Source: Sodaliphilus pleomorphus (GTDB lineage Bacteria > Bacteroidota > Bacteroidia > Bacteroidales > Muribaculaceae). From it: a stretch of 64,000 bases of DNA. The notes under the pieces are model-generated. The model was not told the DNA's origin. It saw nothing but the letters and a program-made list of their open reading frames with translations, and made no database searches. Shown piece after piece: positions 7,343-16,305 of this stretch. The stretch lies in assembly GCF_009676955.1 (NCBI RefSeq), contig NZ_CP045696.1:1681001-1745000 (forward strand), in the 5' to 3' direction. The position numbers were made by a program, and so were the translations under genes. Within the stretch, counting starts at the first letter, position 1, and each line of letters begins with the position of its first letter.

Positions 7343-10339
7343 TCACTCCCCACCGAATCCTGCGTGTGGCGGCGGCCCCATGGGCGGTCGCCCGCCGAAG
7401 TTGTGCCCGTGCGGGCCGCGGCGCTCGTTGCGGTCGCGGGGTTGCTCGCCCTGCTTGAACGACGAGAACTTGTAGGTGAACGTGACCATGGCATAGCGTG
7501 CGAGCGAGTTGTAGGCCAGGTCCTCGACATAGGCGGCCGTGACGTTGCGGCTCACGTTGCGGCGCTGGTTGAGAATGTCAAACACGCTCACCTGCAGCGT
7601 GGCCTGCTTGCCGGCCAGGAAGGAGTAGCCCAGCGAGGCGTTCCACAGCCACTGCTTGGTGTTGTAGCCGCTGGCATAGCCCGAGGTGGCGCTGTAGCTG
7701 AGGTCGCTGCTCAGCATGAGCCCGAAGGGGGCTGTGTAGCTGGCGTTGCACTGGCCGCCGTAGGTGTGCAGGTCGGTGGCCTTGACGGTCGAGAGGCTGT
7801 TGTGGATGGTCTGGTAGCTGTAGCGCGGGCGCAGCTCGATGTCGAAGTAGCCGTTGCGGAAGGCCAGGCCGGGCGACAGGTTGAGGGTCCAGGTGTTGGA
7901 GGTGTTGAGCTGGTTGTTGTTGTAGCCCTTGTTGGCAGCAAAGCGTGTCATGAGGTTGGTGGTGAAATACATCACCTTGCTGCGGGTGAAGGGGAAGCTC
8001 ATCATGCCCATGCCCATGGCGTTCCACACGCCGTTCACGTTGTCGTAGGTGGTGGTGCGGCCGCCGGTCGAGCTGTCGTAGGCCGTTTTGGAGATGATGC
8101 TGTTTTGGGCGAAGCTGGCGGCTATCATGGCCATGATGCTGCGCTGGGCCCTTTGAGCAAAGTCGGCGTAGCGCAGGTTGATGCGGTGGGTGAAGGTGGG
8201 CTTGAGCGCGGGGTTGCCCACGGTGACGTTGAGCGGGTTGCTGCGGTCGGCCACGGGCTGCAGCTGGGTGAGGCTGGGCTGCGTGCTGCGCATGCGGTAG
8301 TCGAAGCCCAGGTTGCGTGTCTTGGAGAACTTGTAGCGCAGGCGGGCAAAGGGGGCCACGCTCCAGGCCCAGCGTGCGGGTATGTTGCGCTGGGCGTCGA
8401 TGAGGTCGGTGCTCTTCGACATGGCCGAGTTCACCGTGAAGCCCACATTCAGGTTGTAATTCTTGTTCACCTTGCGCAATCCCACTTGCACGGCCTGGTC
8501 GTAGTAGGTGTTGCTGAAGCGGTTGCTCAGGCTCTCGTTGAAGGTGCGCTCCAGCTCGGGCCCCAGCTCGTAGTCGAGGATGCTGGCCAGCACGACGCCG
8601 CTCGTGGTGAGGGCATCGTTGCCATAGTAGGCGCGCACCAGGCTGCGAAATCCCGCATCGCTCATCATCGAGGCCATCACGTCGTTGATGCCGGGAGCGG
8701 GCATGGCGGTACTGTCGCGTGTGATGTCGTAGACGAGCTTGCTGGCCCGGCTGCGGCGGTAGTTGCCCGAGTAGGCGATGGTGATGAAGTTGCCGCGTTT
8801 CACGTTGCCCAGGGGCTCGGTCCAGGTGATGCGGCCGTTCACGCCGTTGGTGCGGCGATGATTTTCATATATTTGGTCGATGGTCTGGTCCTGGTCGTCG
8901 TCGCTCTTGAGGAAGTAGGAGTTGCGCGTGTAGGTGGTGCCGTCCTCGTTCACCTTGCTGTAGTTGTAGCGCAGCTGTGCACTCAGGCTGCGGCCGGGGT
9001 GCGACAAGAAGTTGTGGGTCCACACGAGCTGTCCGGCCAGCTCGTAGCTCTTGCCGTCGTTGTAGTAGCTGCTCAAGCTGCGGTTCACGGGGCTCATGGC
9101 GAGGTCGCCGGCGCGGGTCATCGAGGAGTCGGCCTTCCAGCTCTTGGAGAAGTTGAACGAGAAGTTGGGGCGGAACTCGATGGTGTTGGCCGAGTCGGGG
9201 CGCCATTGCAGGCGGAAGTCGCCGCGCAGGTTGTGGCCCTTGTCGCGGGCACTCGACATGGCGTTGTAGTAGCTGGTGGAGTCGGCAAAGAGGTATTGCC
9301 GCGCGGTGGTGCTGTGGGCGTCGCGGTCGCTGTGAGAGTACAAGATGTCGCCGCCGGCGCGCAGCTTGTCGTGGTCGCCGTCGGGGCTGTCGTTGGTGCC
9401 CACGTTGAAGTTGAAGCCCAGGTATTGCGACTTGGTCACGCCCTTGGAGCCGCCGAAGCGGGTGAAGCGGCCGGCGCCGCCGTCGGTAAAGCCCAGGTCG
9501 TTGACGTTGTTGCCTCCAGCCATAAGGGTGTACTGGTTGCCGCTGTTGAAGTAGTTGGCCATGAGGTTGCCCTTCCAGCGGCCGTCGGTGCCGTAGCCGG
9601 CGCTGGCGGTGCCAAACCAGCCGTTGTTCATGCCCTTTTTCACGGTGAGGTTGATCACCGTCTCGTCGTCGCCGTCGTCGACACCGGTGAGGCGGGCCAG
9701 GTCGCTCTTGCGGTCGATGACCTGGAGCTTGTCGACCATGCCGGCCGGTATGTTCTTGGAGGCCACCGTGGGGTCGTCGCTGAAGAATTCCTTGCCGTCG
9801 ATCAGTATCTTGGTCACCTGCTTGCCGTTGGCAGTGATCTTGCCGTCGCTGCCCACTTCCACGCCAGGCAGGCGCTTGAGCACGTCCTCGACCACGGCGT
9901 TGGCCTGGGTCTTGTAGGTGTCGGCATTGTACTCGATGGTGTCTTCCTTGACGGTGATGGGGGTTTTCACGCCCTGCACCACCACCTCGTCGAGCATCTT
10001 GCCGCTCATGTCGAGGGCGATGAGGCCCACGTTCACGTCGCGGCCGTCGGTGCCCACGGTGACGCGGCGCGTGGCGTTGTCATAGCCCAGGTAGCTGCAC
10101 TTGATGATGTAGTGGCCCGGCTTCACGCCCTTGAGGTTGAAGATGCCCTTGGCGTCGGTCACCATGCCGTCGACATAGGTGCTGTCGCGCCCCGCCTTGA
10201 GCAGCTTCACGGTGGCGGCGATGAGGGCTGTGGTGTCGCGGGCGTCGACCAGCATGCCGTTGATGGTAGATGCGGCCTGGGCCTGACTTGCGCACAGGGC
10301 GCACAGGAGCAGCAGGATGGACAGATGTATTTTTTTCAT
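7343..10339 (-). CDS. TonB-dependent outer-membrane beta-barrel protein
   Basis: A 998-residue outer-membrane receptor. After a signal peptide ending in SQAQA comes a carboxypeptidase-D-like regulatory beta-sandwich (about 25-105, with the YVDGMVTDAKGIFNL motif). A plug region follows with LDEVVVQG and GKEFFSDDPTV, then a long beta-barrel rich in Tyr, Asn and Arg. The C-terminus is a Pro/Gly/Arg-rich tail (MGPPPHAGF). This order matches the 'outer membrane beta-barrel family protein' group of Bacteroidetes TonB-dependent proteins, distinct from SusC because no SusD follows. The substrate is unknown. The start at 10339 (MKKIHLSILL) is preferred over upstream in-frame ATGs because it gives a proper signal peptide. 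It has its own promoter with an 18-bp palindrome downstream. Confidence 0.9.
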   Translation of the reverse strand: MKKIHLSILLLLCALCASQAQAASTINGMLVDARDTTALIAATVKLLKAGRDSTYVDGMVTDAKGIFNLKGVKPGHYIIKCSYLGYDNATRRVTVGTDGRDVNVGLIALDMSGKMLDEVVVQGVKTPITVKEDTIEYNADTYKTQANAVVEDVLKRLPGVEVGSDGKITANGKQVTKILIDGKEFFSDDPTVASKNIPAGMVDKLQVIDRKSDLARLTGVDDGDDETVINLTVKKGMNNGWFGTASAGYGTDGRWKGNLMANYFNSGNQYTLMAGGNNVNDLGFTDGGAGRFTRFGGSKGVTKSQYLGFNFNVGTNDSPDGDHDKLRAGGDILYSHSDRDAHSTTARQYLFADSTSYYNAMSSARDKGHNLRGDFRLQWRPDSANTIEFRPNFSFNFSKSWKADSSMTRAGDLAMSPVNRSLSSYYNDGKSYELAGQLVWTHNFLSHPGRSLSAQLRYNYSKVNEDGTTYTRNSYFLKSDDDQDQTIDQIYENHRRTNGVNGRITWTEPLGNVKRGNFITIAYSGNYRRSRASKLVYDITRDSTAMPAPGINDVMASMMSDAGFRSLVRAYYGNDALTTSGVVLASILDYELGPELERTFNESLSNRFSNTYYDQAVQVGLRKVNKNYNLNVGFTVNSAMSKSTDLIDAQRNIPARWAWSVAPFARLRYKFSKTRNLGFDYRMRSTQPSLTQLQPVADRSNPLNVTVGNPALKPTFTHRINLRYADFAQRAQRSIMAMIAASFAQNSIISKTAYDSSTGGRTTTYDNVNGVWNAMGMGMMSFPFTRSKVMYFTTNLMTRFAANKGYNNNQLNTSNTWTLNLSPGLAFRNGYFDIELRPRYSYQTIHNSLSTVKATDLHTYGGQCNASYTAPFGLMLSSDLSYSATSGYASGYNTKQWLWNASLGYSFLAGKQATLQVSVFDILNQRRNVSRNVTAAYVEDLAYNSLARYAMVTFTYKFSSFKQGEQPRDRNERRGPHGHNFGGRPPMGPPPHAGFGGE

Positions 10340-10384
10340 GTGTTGAGGTGCTTTTTTCATTTTATGTGTTAGCATTTAGACTCG

Positions 10385-10402
10385 ACGTGTGTCGACACAC
10401 GT
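10385..10402. promoter_or_regulatory. 18-bp perfect palindrome near the TonB-receptor transcription start
   Basis: ACGTGTGTCGACACACGT is a perfect dyad. It lies about 13 nt downstream of the -7 element at 10415-10422, in the early leader of the minus-strand TonB-receptor transcript. It could be an operator for a dimeric regulator or a 5' RNA stem. Confidence 0.5.
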
Positions 10403-10414
10403 TTTCTACGCGCG

Positions 10415-10446
10415 CAAAGATAGCAGTTAAATGCCACTGTAACAAA
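10415..10446 (-). promoter_or_regulatory. promoter for the TonB-dependent receptor gene
   Basis: On the minus strand TTTG (10446-10443), 20 nt, then TATCTTTG (10422-10415): a complete Bacteroidetes consensus. The leader to the ATG at 10339 is about 70 nt. Confidence 0.75.
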
Positions 10447-10513
10447 TGTGATAGACCAGCTTTGCTATTTTATAGACCAATGCACATTTTGGCGCATGCT
10501 CTCGTGGGGGGCA

Positions 10514-11419
10514 CTATTGCTGCCTCGAGGCCGAGGCCACGGTCACAATATAGGCGCTCACGAGCACGAGCAGGCCGGCCACGGGCTTGTCCCAGGTGAG
10601 GGTGGCCTGGCCGGCGGCAAAGGCCACGAGCGAAGCTACCACAGGCTGCAGATTGGTGTAGACGCTCACGGTGGTGGCTTGCAGCCGCCGCATGGCATAG
10701 GGAATGAGGAAAAAGCCTGCCACGGTGGCCAGCACGATGATAAAGAGCATCTCGGCCATGCCCCAGGCCATGGTGGGTGAGGTCCACAGCCGCTGTGCAG
10801 GCAGTTGGTAGCCGGCCACAGGCAGCATGAAGACGGCCGAAACGAGCCACATCCACTTCATCTGCGTGAGGCTCGAGTACTTTGCACTCACCTTGCGCGT
10901 GCCTATGAGATACAGTGCCCAGGTCGCCAGCGAGAGCAGGGCGAAGAAAATGCCCAGCACATCGTTGCTGCCGTTGCCGCCGCCTTGCCAGCTGCACAGC
11001 ACCATGAGCAGGGCGCCGGCGATGCCGGTGGCCACGCCCAGGGCCTTGAGGGCTGTGATGCGCTCGCCCAGCAGCAGGGCGGCCATGAGCATGACCGCGA
11101 TGGGCGTGAGCGTGGCCATGAGCGAGAAATACACGGGATTGGTGTAGTTGAGCGACCAGGCTGCACACAGTTGCGAGACGGCGCCGCCCATGAGCCCGCC
11201 GGCAATCATCACCCACAGGTCGCGGCGCTCTACTTTCTCGCGCGGCATGCAGGCAGCAATGGCCCAAAACAGCACTGCGGCGCCGGCGCTGCGCAGCAGC
11301 AGGTTGGAGCCTGGTGTGAGATAACGGGCCAGCAGGTCGCTGGTGACGGGGATGCTGAGACCGAAAATGACGTTGGCCGTGATGATGGCCAGGTGTCCTT
11401 GAATTTTGCTTTTCTCCAT
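10514..11419 (-). CDS. EamA/DMT-family inner-membrane transporter
   Basis: A 301-residue integral membrane protein with about ten hydrophobic segments in two similar halves, as in EamA drug/metabolite transporters (RhaT/YdcZ-like permeases). The first half opens with IITANVIFGLSIPVTS. The second opens near DVLGIFFALLSLATWALYLI and includes the ATTVSVYTNLQPVVASLVA segment typical of the last helices in this family. The substrate is unknown; family members export amino acids, sugars or metabolites. ATG 11419 (MEKSKIQGH) is chosen because the open frame upstream reads as non-coding His/Thr-rich sequence. A TACCTTTG -7 element lies on the minus strand at 11487-11494. Confidence 0.88.
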   Translation of the reverse strand: MEKSKIQGHLAIITANVIFGLSIPVTSDLLARYLTPGSNLLLRSAGAAVLFWAIAACMPREKVERRDLWVMIAGGLMGGAVSQLCAAWSLNYTNPVYFSLMATLTPIAVMLMAALLLGERITALKALGVATGIAGALLMVLCSWQGGGNGSNDVLGIFFALLSLATWALYLIGTRKVSAKYSSLTQMKWMWLVSAVFMLPVAGYQLPAQRLWTSPTMAWGMAEMLFIIVLATVAGFFLIPYAMRRLQATTVSVYTNLQPVVASLVAFAAGQATLTWDKPVAGLLVLVSAYIVTVASASRQQ

Positions 11420-11486
11420 AATGCAATGTGTGCGTGTGTGAGTTTGGGCGTGCCGGTTGTGTGGATGTGGCCGGGTGACGCAATTG

Positions 11487-11494
11487 CAAAGGTA
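11487..11494 (-). promoter_or_regulatory. -7 element for the DMT transporter gene
   Basis: TACCTTTG on the minus strand matches the -7 consensus. No clear TTTG is visible about 20 nt upstream, so the promoter call rests on the -7 element and its position about 70 nt before the start codon. Confidence 0.45.
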
Positions 11495-11664
11495 TAGATT
11501 ATTTTGCGGGTAGCAGCCAGTTGCTGTGATAAAATAGTGGAAGTTGAGTGTTGTGTTAAGAATTTTCACACACAGGGGTGGTGTGATATTGAATTTATGC
11601 TTAACTTAGGACCGAAAAAAAAACAAACTATTGTTATAAACTTCTATTCAAAACAGATCTATTT

Positions 11665-14157
11665 ATGAGAAAACCCCTATTTTTTGTTGCAATTGCATTG
11701 GGCATGGCCGCTGGGCCGTGCTACGCGCAGCGTGCGGCATTGCCCGACCCGTTGCAAGGTGCGGCCACAGCCTGTGGCGTGAAGGCCGAAGTGAAAAGTG
11801 AGTTTGCCGCCAGCCCGGCTCGTGTGCAAGTGCTTGCCGAGCGCATTCTGGCGCCCGGAGTGGTCGAGCAGGAGTGCGCCCTGGCCGGCGGAGCCCGCTA
11901 CAAGCGCATCGTGAAGCGCCACGGCGCCGCGCAGCCGCTGCGCCTGCTCGCAGGCCCGTCGCGTGCCGAGGACACCGAGGGTGCCCTGCTCTACGAGGGC
12001 TTTGAGGGCTGGGACGACACGACCAAGAACTGGATTCCGCCCACTTGGAGCGAGATCAACTCGACAGGCGAGGCCGGCACCTATGGCAACGGGGCCTTCA
12101 CCTGGTATGTGAGCGCCCAAAACGGCACCCTGCCCAACCCTGTAGAGGGCAAGTACTACTGCATCATCCCCTATGCCCGAGTGACGCGTGCCGACAAGAC
12201 CACCGAAGACCTGCCGCAGGACGAGTGGCTCGTGACGCCGGCCGTGACCCCGCGCGTGCACGAGCAGCTGTCGTTCAACATCAGCTACTCGCCGCTCTAC
12301 CTCTACGACATGTCGAACGAGAACATCAACTTCAGCACCATGGAGTTTGTCAACCGTGTGGTGGCAGCCACGCTCAAGGTGTACTTGCGCGAGAATGGCG
12401 GCGAGTGGAAAGAAATCTACGACATCGAGCCCGCCTGGCGCGACTACACGCTCAAGCAGCTCTTCAACGAGCACTTCGGGCAAACCAGCCAGGATGTGGT
12501 GATACCGCTCGACGGCTACGAGGGCAAGAAGCTGGAGTTTGCCTTCCGCTATGTGGGCCTGCGCGGCAACACCATGGAGCTCGACAAGGTGATGGTCGAC
12601 AAGGCCAAGCTCACCGTGGGCTACAACCGTCCGGCTGGCGCCATGTACTGGGGCTTGAGCAAGGACTTGGAATATCCCTTCTATGACGCCGAGAGCCAGC
12701 AGGCGTTCACCATGCTGCACGTGCCAGCCTTCACGCCGCTCACGTGGGCCAACACCTCGTCGGCCAACGTGGCCACCAACACGTGGGTCTACGACGACGG
12801 CACATGCGCCAATGCTGTGGCTACCACCAAGGACCTGGCCACCAGCTATGCCCCCTCGCGCGACACCATAGCCGGCGCCTACGGCGTGCCGCAGCTCACT
12901 GTGCAGGCCGACGGGTTTGCCAATGCCAGCTATGAGCTGGCGGTGAAGGGCGTGTATGCCGGCGGTGCTCCCCGTCACGACGGCGCCCAGTTTCCGCTCA
13001 CGCTGGCCAACGTGCAGAAAGACGGCATAGGGCTGCTCTACAACAGCCAGTATGTGCCCTTGAGCGGCTATCACAAGTACAGCAAGAGCGTGTGGACCAA
13101 CATGCTCATGGGCAAGAATCCCACCGACTCCAACTATGTGGCGCCTTTCGGCTTCTTGACCAAGCTCGAGAAACCCCAGCGCAGCTATGCAGTGAAGCGC
13201 GTGTGGGTGATGGCCTATGGCCTCATCAACGCCGGCACCAAGCTGAACTTTGCCTTCTACCGCTGCTCGCCCGACAACAAGCCCTACGCCCCCTTTGCCT
13301 CGGCCGAGTGCCCCTACGACAGCATTGTGACCATCTCGACGGGCAGCTCCTACAACTACTATGCCATCCCGTTTGATCTCACGGGCACCGAGGGCGGCGC
13401 CCCGGTCATCGACCGCGACGCCTTTGGCTTCGTCTATGGTCTCGACAGCGAGGAGAACAATGTGATCTACCTGTTGCAGACCGTGAGCTACGACAAGGCC
13501 GACAGCAACTCGCAATACATCTACATGCTGGGCAAGAAAGACGGCGACATGACAGCCTACGTGATGCCGGCTACCGACATTCTCGACGCTGCCGGCAACG
13601 AGCTCAAGAGCAACCTCTACATGGAACTGGAAACCGAGTTGCCGTGGCTCAAGGCCGTGGGCGACACTGTGGCCACCACGGGCGCTGCCGGCGGCACAGT
13701 GCAGTTTGGCCTCGACAGCTATCCCGATGCCTCGGCCTTGAATGTGGCCGTGGCGGCTGCCGACGGCGGCAGCGATGCCTCGTGGCTGAGCGCCACAGGC
13801 TCGGGCCGCAACACCGATGCCGCGCTCAAGGTTGCTGTGCAGCCGCTGCCCGCCGGGGTGACGCAGCGCTCGGCCACCCTCACACTCTCCTACCCCCAGT
13901 GCGACAACGTGGTGCTCACTGTGCACCAGAATGTGCTCTCGGGTGTCGACATCGTGACCGCTGGCACGCTTGTGGCTGCCTTTGCCGGCGACAACCTTGT
14001 GGTGAAGAACGCCCAGGGCGTGGTCGAGGTGTATGACGTGGCTGGCAAGCTCGTGGGCCGCGCTGTGGCTCATGGCGAGGCCACGATTGCTACCTCGCCG
14101 GGTCACGGGGTCTACATCGTGCGCGCGGCAGGCCGCACCGTCAAGGTAGTGAAGTAG
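11665..14157 (+). CDS. secreted choice-of-anchor J / BACON-like protein, T9SS cargo
   Basis: An 830-residue exported protein with a signal peptide ending CYAQ at about residue 22. Near 110-300 is a jelly-roll module of the cleaved-adhesin/choice-of-anchor J type (LLYEGFEGW at its start, DEWLVTPAV in the middle). A long middle part has no domain I can name. Around 660-755 a BACON-like immunoglobulin module (SWLSATGSG, LTLSYPQCDNVVLTVHQN) precedes a classic type-A T9SS sorting domain (VEVYDVAGKLV ... GVYIVRAAGRTVKVVK). The protein is therefore expected at the cell surface or secreted, probably binding carbohydrate or protein. It is a single gene, convergent with the hexosaminidase. Confidence 0.82.
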   Translation: MRKPLFFVAIALGMAAGPCYAQRAALPDPLQGAATACGVKAEVKSEFAASPARVQVLAERILAPGVVEQECALAGGARYKRIVKRHGAAQPLRLLAGPSRAEDTEGALLYEGFEGWDDTTKNWIPPTWSEINSTGEAGTYGNGAFTWYVSAQNGTLPNPVEGKYYCIIPYARVTRADKTTEDLPQDEWLVTPAVTPRVHEQLSFNISYSPLYLYDMSNENINFSTMEFVNRVVAATLKVYLRENGGEWKEIYDIEPAWRDYTLKQLFNEHFGQTSQDVVIPLDGYEGKKLEFAFRYVGLRGNTMELDKVMVDKAKLTVGYNRPAGAMYWGLSKDLEYPFYDAESQQAFTMLHVPAFTPLTWANTSSANVATNTWVYDDGTCANAVATTKDLATSYAPSRDTIAGAYGVPQLTVQADGFANASYELAVKGVYAGGAPRHDGAQFPLTLANVQKDGIGLLYNSQYVPLSGYHKYSKSVWTNMLMGKNPTDSNYVAPFGFLTKLEKPQRSYAVKRVWVMAYGLINAGTKLNFAFYRCSPDNKPYAPFASAECPYDSIVTISTGSSYNYYAIPFDLTGTEGGAPVIDRDAFGFVYGLDSEENNVIYLLQTVSYDKADSNSQYIYMLGKKDGDMTAYVMPATDILDAAGNELKSNLYMELETELPWLKAVGDTVATTGAAGGTVQFGLDSYPDASALNVAVAAADGGSDASWLSATGSGRNTDAALKVAVQPLPAGVTQRSATLTLSYPQCDNVVLTVHQNVLSGVDIVTAGTLVAAFAGDNLVVKNAQGVVEVYDVAGKLVGRAVAHGEATIATSPGHGVYIVRAAGRTVKVVK

Positions 14158-14221
14158 CGTTGGGCTGTTGAGGCTCGATGCCCTGTGCCTTCTCCTCGTA
14201 TATAAAAATACTCAAAAATCA

Positions 14222-14256
14222 AAAGCCGGGACTCTTGTGCACAGGGTCTCGGCTTT
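14222..14256. terminator. intrinsic terminator between convergent genes
   Basis: AAAGCCGGGAC (14222-14232) pairs with GTCTCGGCTTT (14246-14256), an 11-bp stem with one G-T pair. On the minus strand the stem is followed by U-rich sequence, so it best serves the hexosaminidase transcript, but it may act both ways. Confidence 0.7.
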
Positions 14257-14288
14257 GGTGTGACGGGGGGGGTGGACTGCTGCCGCGC

Positions 14289-15923
14289 TCATCGCTCTCG
14301 CGGCACGGGCAGCGAGCGCTCGAAGCTGTGGTTGTAGCGCACGCCCCACAGGTCGTAGCGGTCGAGCTGGCGCACGAGGCGGCGGGCAAAGTCGTCGTAG
14401 TCCTTCTTGCTCTCGAGGCTCCAGGCGCGTTCGGCGATAGCCGAGAGGCGCGGCATGAGGATGTGCTCGATTTTCCAGGTGTCGGGCTGGTACTCGGTCC
14501 ACACGCAGCCCTCGATGCCGAGCAGCAAGCTGCGTTGCACGGCTGTGGCCGAGTCGGGCAGGATGTTGAAGTTGTACACGTCTTTCACGGGTAGCACCTT
14601 GCGGGGCGGCTGCAAGTCGGTCTGCAACGAGTCTTCGTGGCTGTTGAGGTAGTACCAGCGGCTGCTGGCCATGATGTAGTGATGGGTAGAGTCGATGTCG
14701 CGCGCGCTGGTGAGCGAGCGGTGCAGCCAGTCCTCGATAATCGAGCCCTGGGGGTCGACGCCCTCGGCTCCCCCGCTCCACCCCATCATGATCTTGCCCT
14801 GGGCGTTGATCACGCGGCGCACGTAGTTTTCAAAGTAGGATTGCAGCTCCTGGCCGTTTTTCAAGTTGTGCTTCTTCATGAAGCGGCGCGTCTCGTGTGA
14901 CTCCTCCCACCACTTGGGGGCGCACTCGTCGCCGCCGGCGTGCACATAGGGGCCTGGGAAGAGCTGGCACACCTCGGTGAACACGTCGGTGAGAAACTGG
15001 AACACCTGTGGCGTGGGGGCCAGCACGTTGTTCTGCCGGTTGTAGATGCCCCAGGTGCGGGCCGTGTGCTTGGGCTCGTGGGGGGTGGTGCTGAACTCGG
15101 GGTGGGCTGCCAGCACGGCCATGCAGTGGCCGGGGATGTCGATTTCGGGCACCACGGTCACATGACGCTGGGCGGCATAGTCGATGATGTGCTTCACCTG
15201 CTCTTGGGTGTAGTAGGCCTGGTAGGGCATGTCGTGATACACACCGGGAAAGAAACCCTTGATTTCGCCAGCGCGGTAGGAGCCCAGGGCCGTGAGCTCG
15301 GGGTGGCTCTTGAGCTCGATGCACCAGCCCTGGTCGTCGGTGAGGTGCCAGTGAAACACGTTCATCTTGTGCAGTGCCAGCCAGTCGATGTATTTCTCGA
15401 TATAGGCCACCGGGAAGAAGTGGCGCACCACGTCGAGCAGCATGCCGCGGTAGCCAAAGCGGGGAGCGTCGTCGATGCGCCCGGCCGCAATGTGTGGGAT
15501 GAGGCCGGCTCTGGTGGGCAGCAGCTGCAAGAGCGACTGCACGCCGTAGAAGAGGCCGGCCTCGTCGTTGCCGGTGATGGCGATGCCGGTGCTGTCGACT
15601 TGCAAGGTGTAGCCCTCGTGGGGACCGCTGCCGGCAATGCTGAGCTCGATGGCCGGCTCGCCGGCCCTGGCGCTTGCGGCCACGCGCAGCGGCAAGCCCA
15701 GATACTGCTCGCAGTAGCGGGCCAGGTATTGCGCCGATTGTGCGGCCTGGGCCGTTGGGGCCACCACGAGGGTGCCGCGCGCGATCACGAAGTGCCCGCC
15801 GGCCGTGTCGACACGCGAGGCTGCGGGGCGGGGAATGATGTTGTACTCGATGGGGGCAGCCGTTGCTGCCAGCGATGTGATTGCAAGTAGTGCAGTTGAG
15901 AAGCAGATGAGTAGTCGATTCAT
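14289..15923 (-). CDS. beta-N-acetylhexosaminidase, glycoside hydrolase family 20
   Basis: A 544-residue exported enzyme (signal peptide with SLAATAA near residue 23) that removes terminal GlcNAc or GalNAc from glycans, probably in the periplasm. It has the GH20b alpha/beta domain (about 25-150) followed by the TIM barrel. Diagnostic motifs are HWHLTDDQGW, VPEIDIPGH and the catalytic pair HAGGDE, Asp332-Glu333 by codon count, followed by PKWWEE. GWSGG and GCVWTEY complete the active-site walls. In GH20 the Asp orients the substrate acetamido group and the Glu is the acid/base. The length suits a single-catalytic-domain enzyme. It is the only carbohydrate-active hydrolase in the window, and its neighbours are secreted surface proteins. 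Confidence 0.95.
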   Translation of the reverse strand: MNRLLICFSTALLAITSLAATAAPIEYNIIPRPAASRVDTAGGHFVIARGTLVVAPTAQAAQSAQYLARYCEQYLGLPLRVAASARAGEPAIELSIAGSGPHEGYTLQVDSTGIAITGNDEAGLFYGVQSLLQLLPTRAGLIPHIAAGRIDDAPRFGYRGMLLDVVRHFFPVAYIEKYIDWLALHKMNVFHWHLTDDQGWCIELKSHPELTALGSYRAGEIKGFFPGVYHDMPYQAYYTQEQVKHIIDYAAQRHVTVVPEIDIPGHCMAVLAAHPEFSTTPHEPKHTARTWGIYNRQNNVLAPTPQVFQFLTDVFTEVCQLFPGPYVHAGGDECAPKWWEESHETRRFMKKHNLKNGQELQSYFENYVRRVINAQGKIMMGWSGGAEGVDPQGSIIEDWLHRSLTSARDIDSTHHYIMASSRWYYLNSHEDSLQTDLQPPRKVLPVKDVYNFNILPDSATAVQRSLLLGIEGCVWTEYQPDTWKIEHILMPRLSAIAERAWSLESKKDYDDFARRLVRQLDRYDLWGVRYNHSFERSLPVPRER

Positions 15924-16305
15924 AATGCAGCAGTTGTCGTGTGAAAGAAAATTAGTCGTCGCAAAGTTACAAAAAAATCATTACTCCACCGCCTCGTGCC
16001 TCTCTATTTCAGTGGAGGCAGGCGAAGCGGATGCATGTGGGCTGGCACGGTGCTATTGAGCCTGAAAGTGGCTATATCTTGCCGAATGGTGGAAAAAACA
16101 TGAAATCGGCAGAATAAGTGATGCTTTATTTTTCCGTTTCTGGTGATTTTATTGTCTTGCGGCAAAATATAGGAGGCATGAGCGTCATTTTTATTGGGGC
16201 ACCATACTCTTGTTGCCTGCACCGTTGCCATAGCGCAAGCAGCATGACGGCGGCGCAGGTGCTGCCTGCGTCGCCGTCGTCATGCTGTTTGCAATGTGGT
16301 GGCTG
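15924..16305. other. intergenic region with hexosaminidase -7 element and long hairpin
   Basis: This 380-bp gap separates the hexosaminidase start from the end of the 980-aa gene, both on the minus strand. A TAACTTTG -7 element lies at 15962-15969 (minus strand), without a clear -33 partner. A stem TGCCTC/GAGGCA occurs near 15996-16019, and a large hairpin lies at 16235-16292. No convincing coding frame is present. Confidence 0.5.
16235..16292 (-). terminator. long hairpin after the 980-aa gene
   Basis: Arms 16235-16259 and 16265-16292 pair almost completely, around a core CAGCATGACG/CGTCATGCTG. There are two single mismatches or wobbles and one 3-nt bulge; the loop is 5 nt. It begins about 13 nt after the stop codon. 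There is no U-run beyond it on the minus strand, so it may protect the 3' end rather than terminate. Confidence 0.5.

Noticed and set aside
7280..10372. A reading frame of about 1030 codons on the plus strand opposite the TonB-dependent receptor gene
   Set aside because: The minus-strand protein has clear domains and a signal peptide; the opposite frame is Val/Ala/Gly/His-rich without any family motif. Such long antisense frames also occur opposite the 1483-aa, susC-2 and other genes and result from codon bias in GC-rich DNA.
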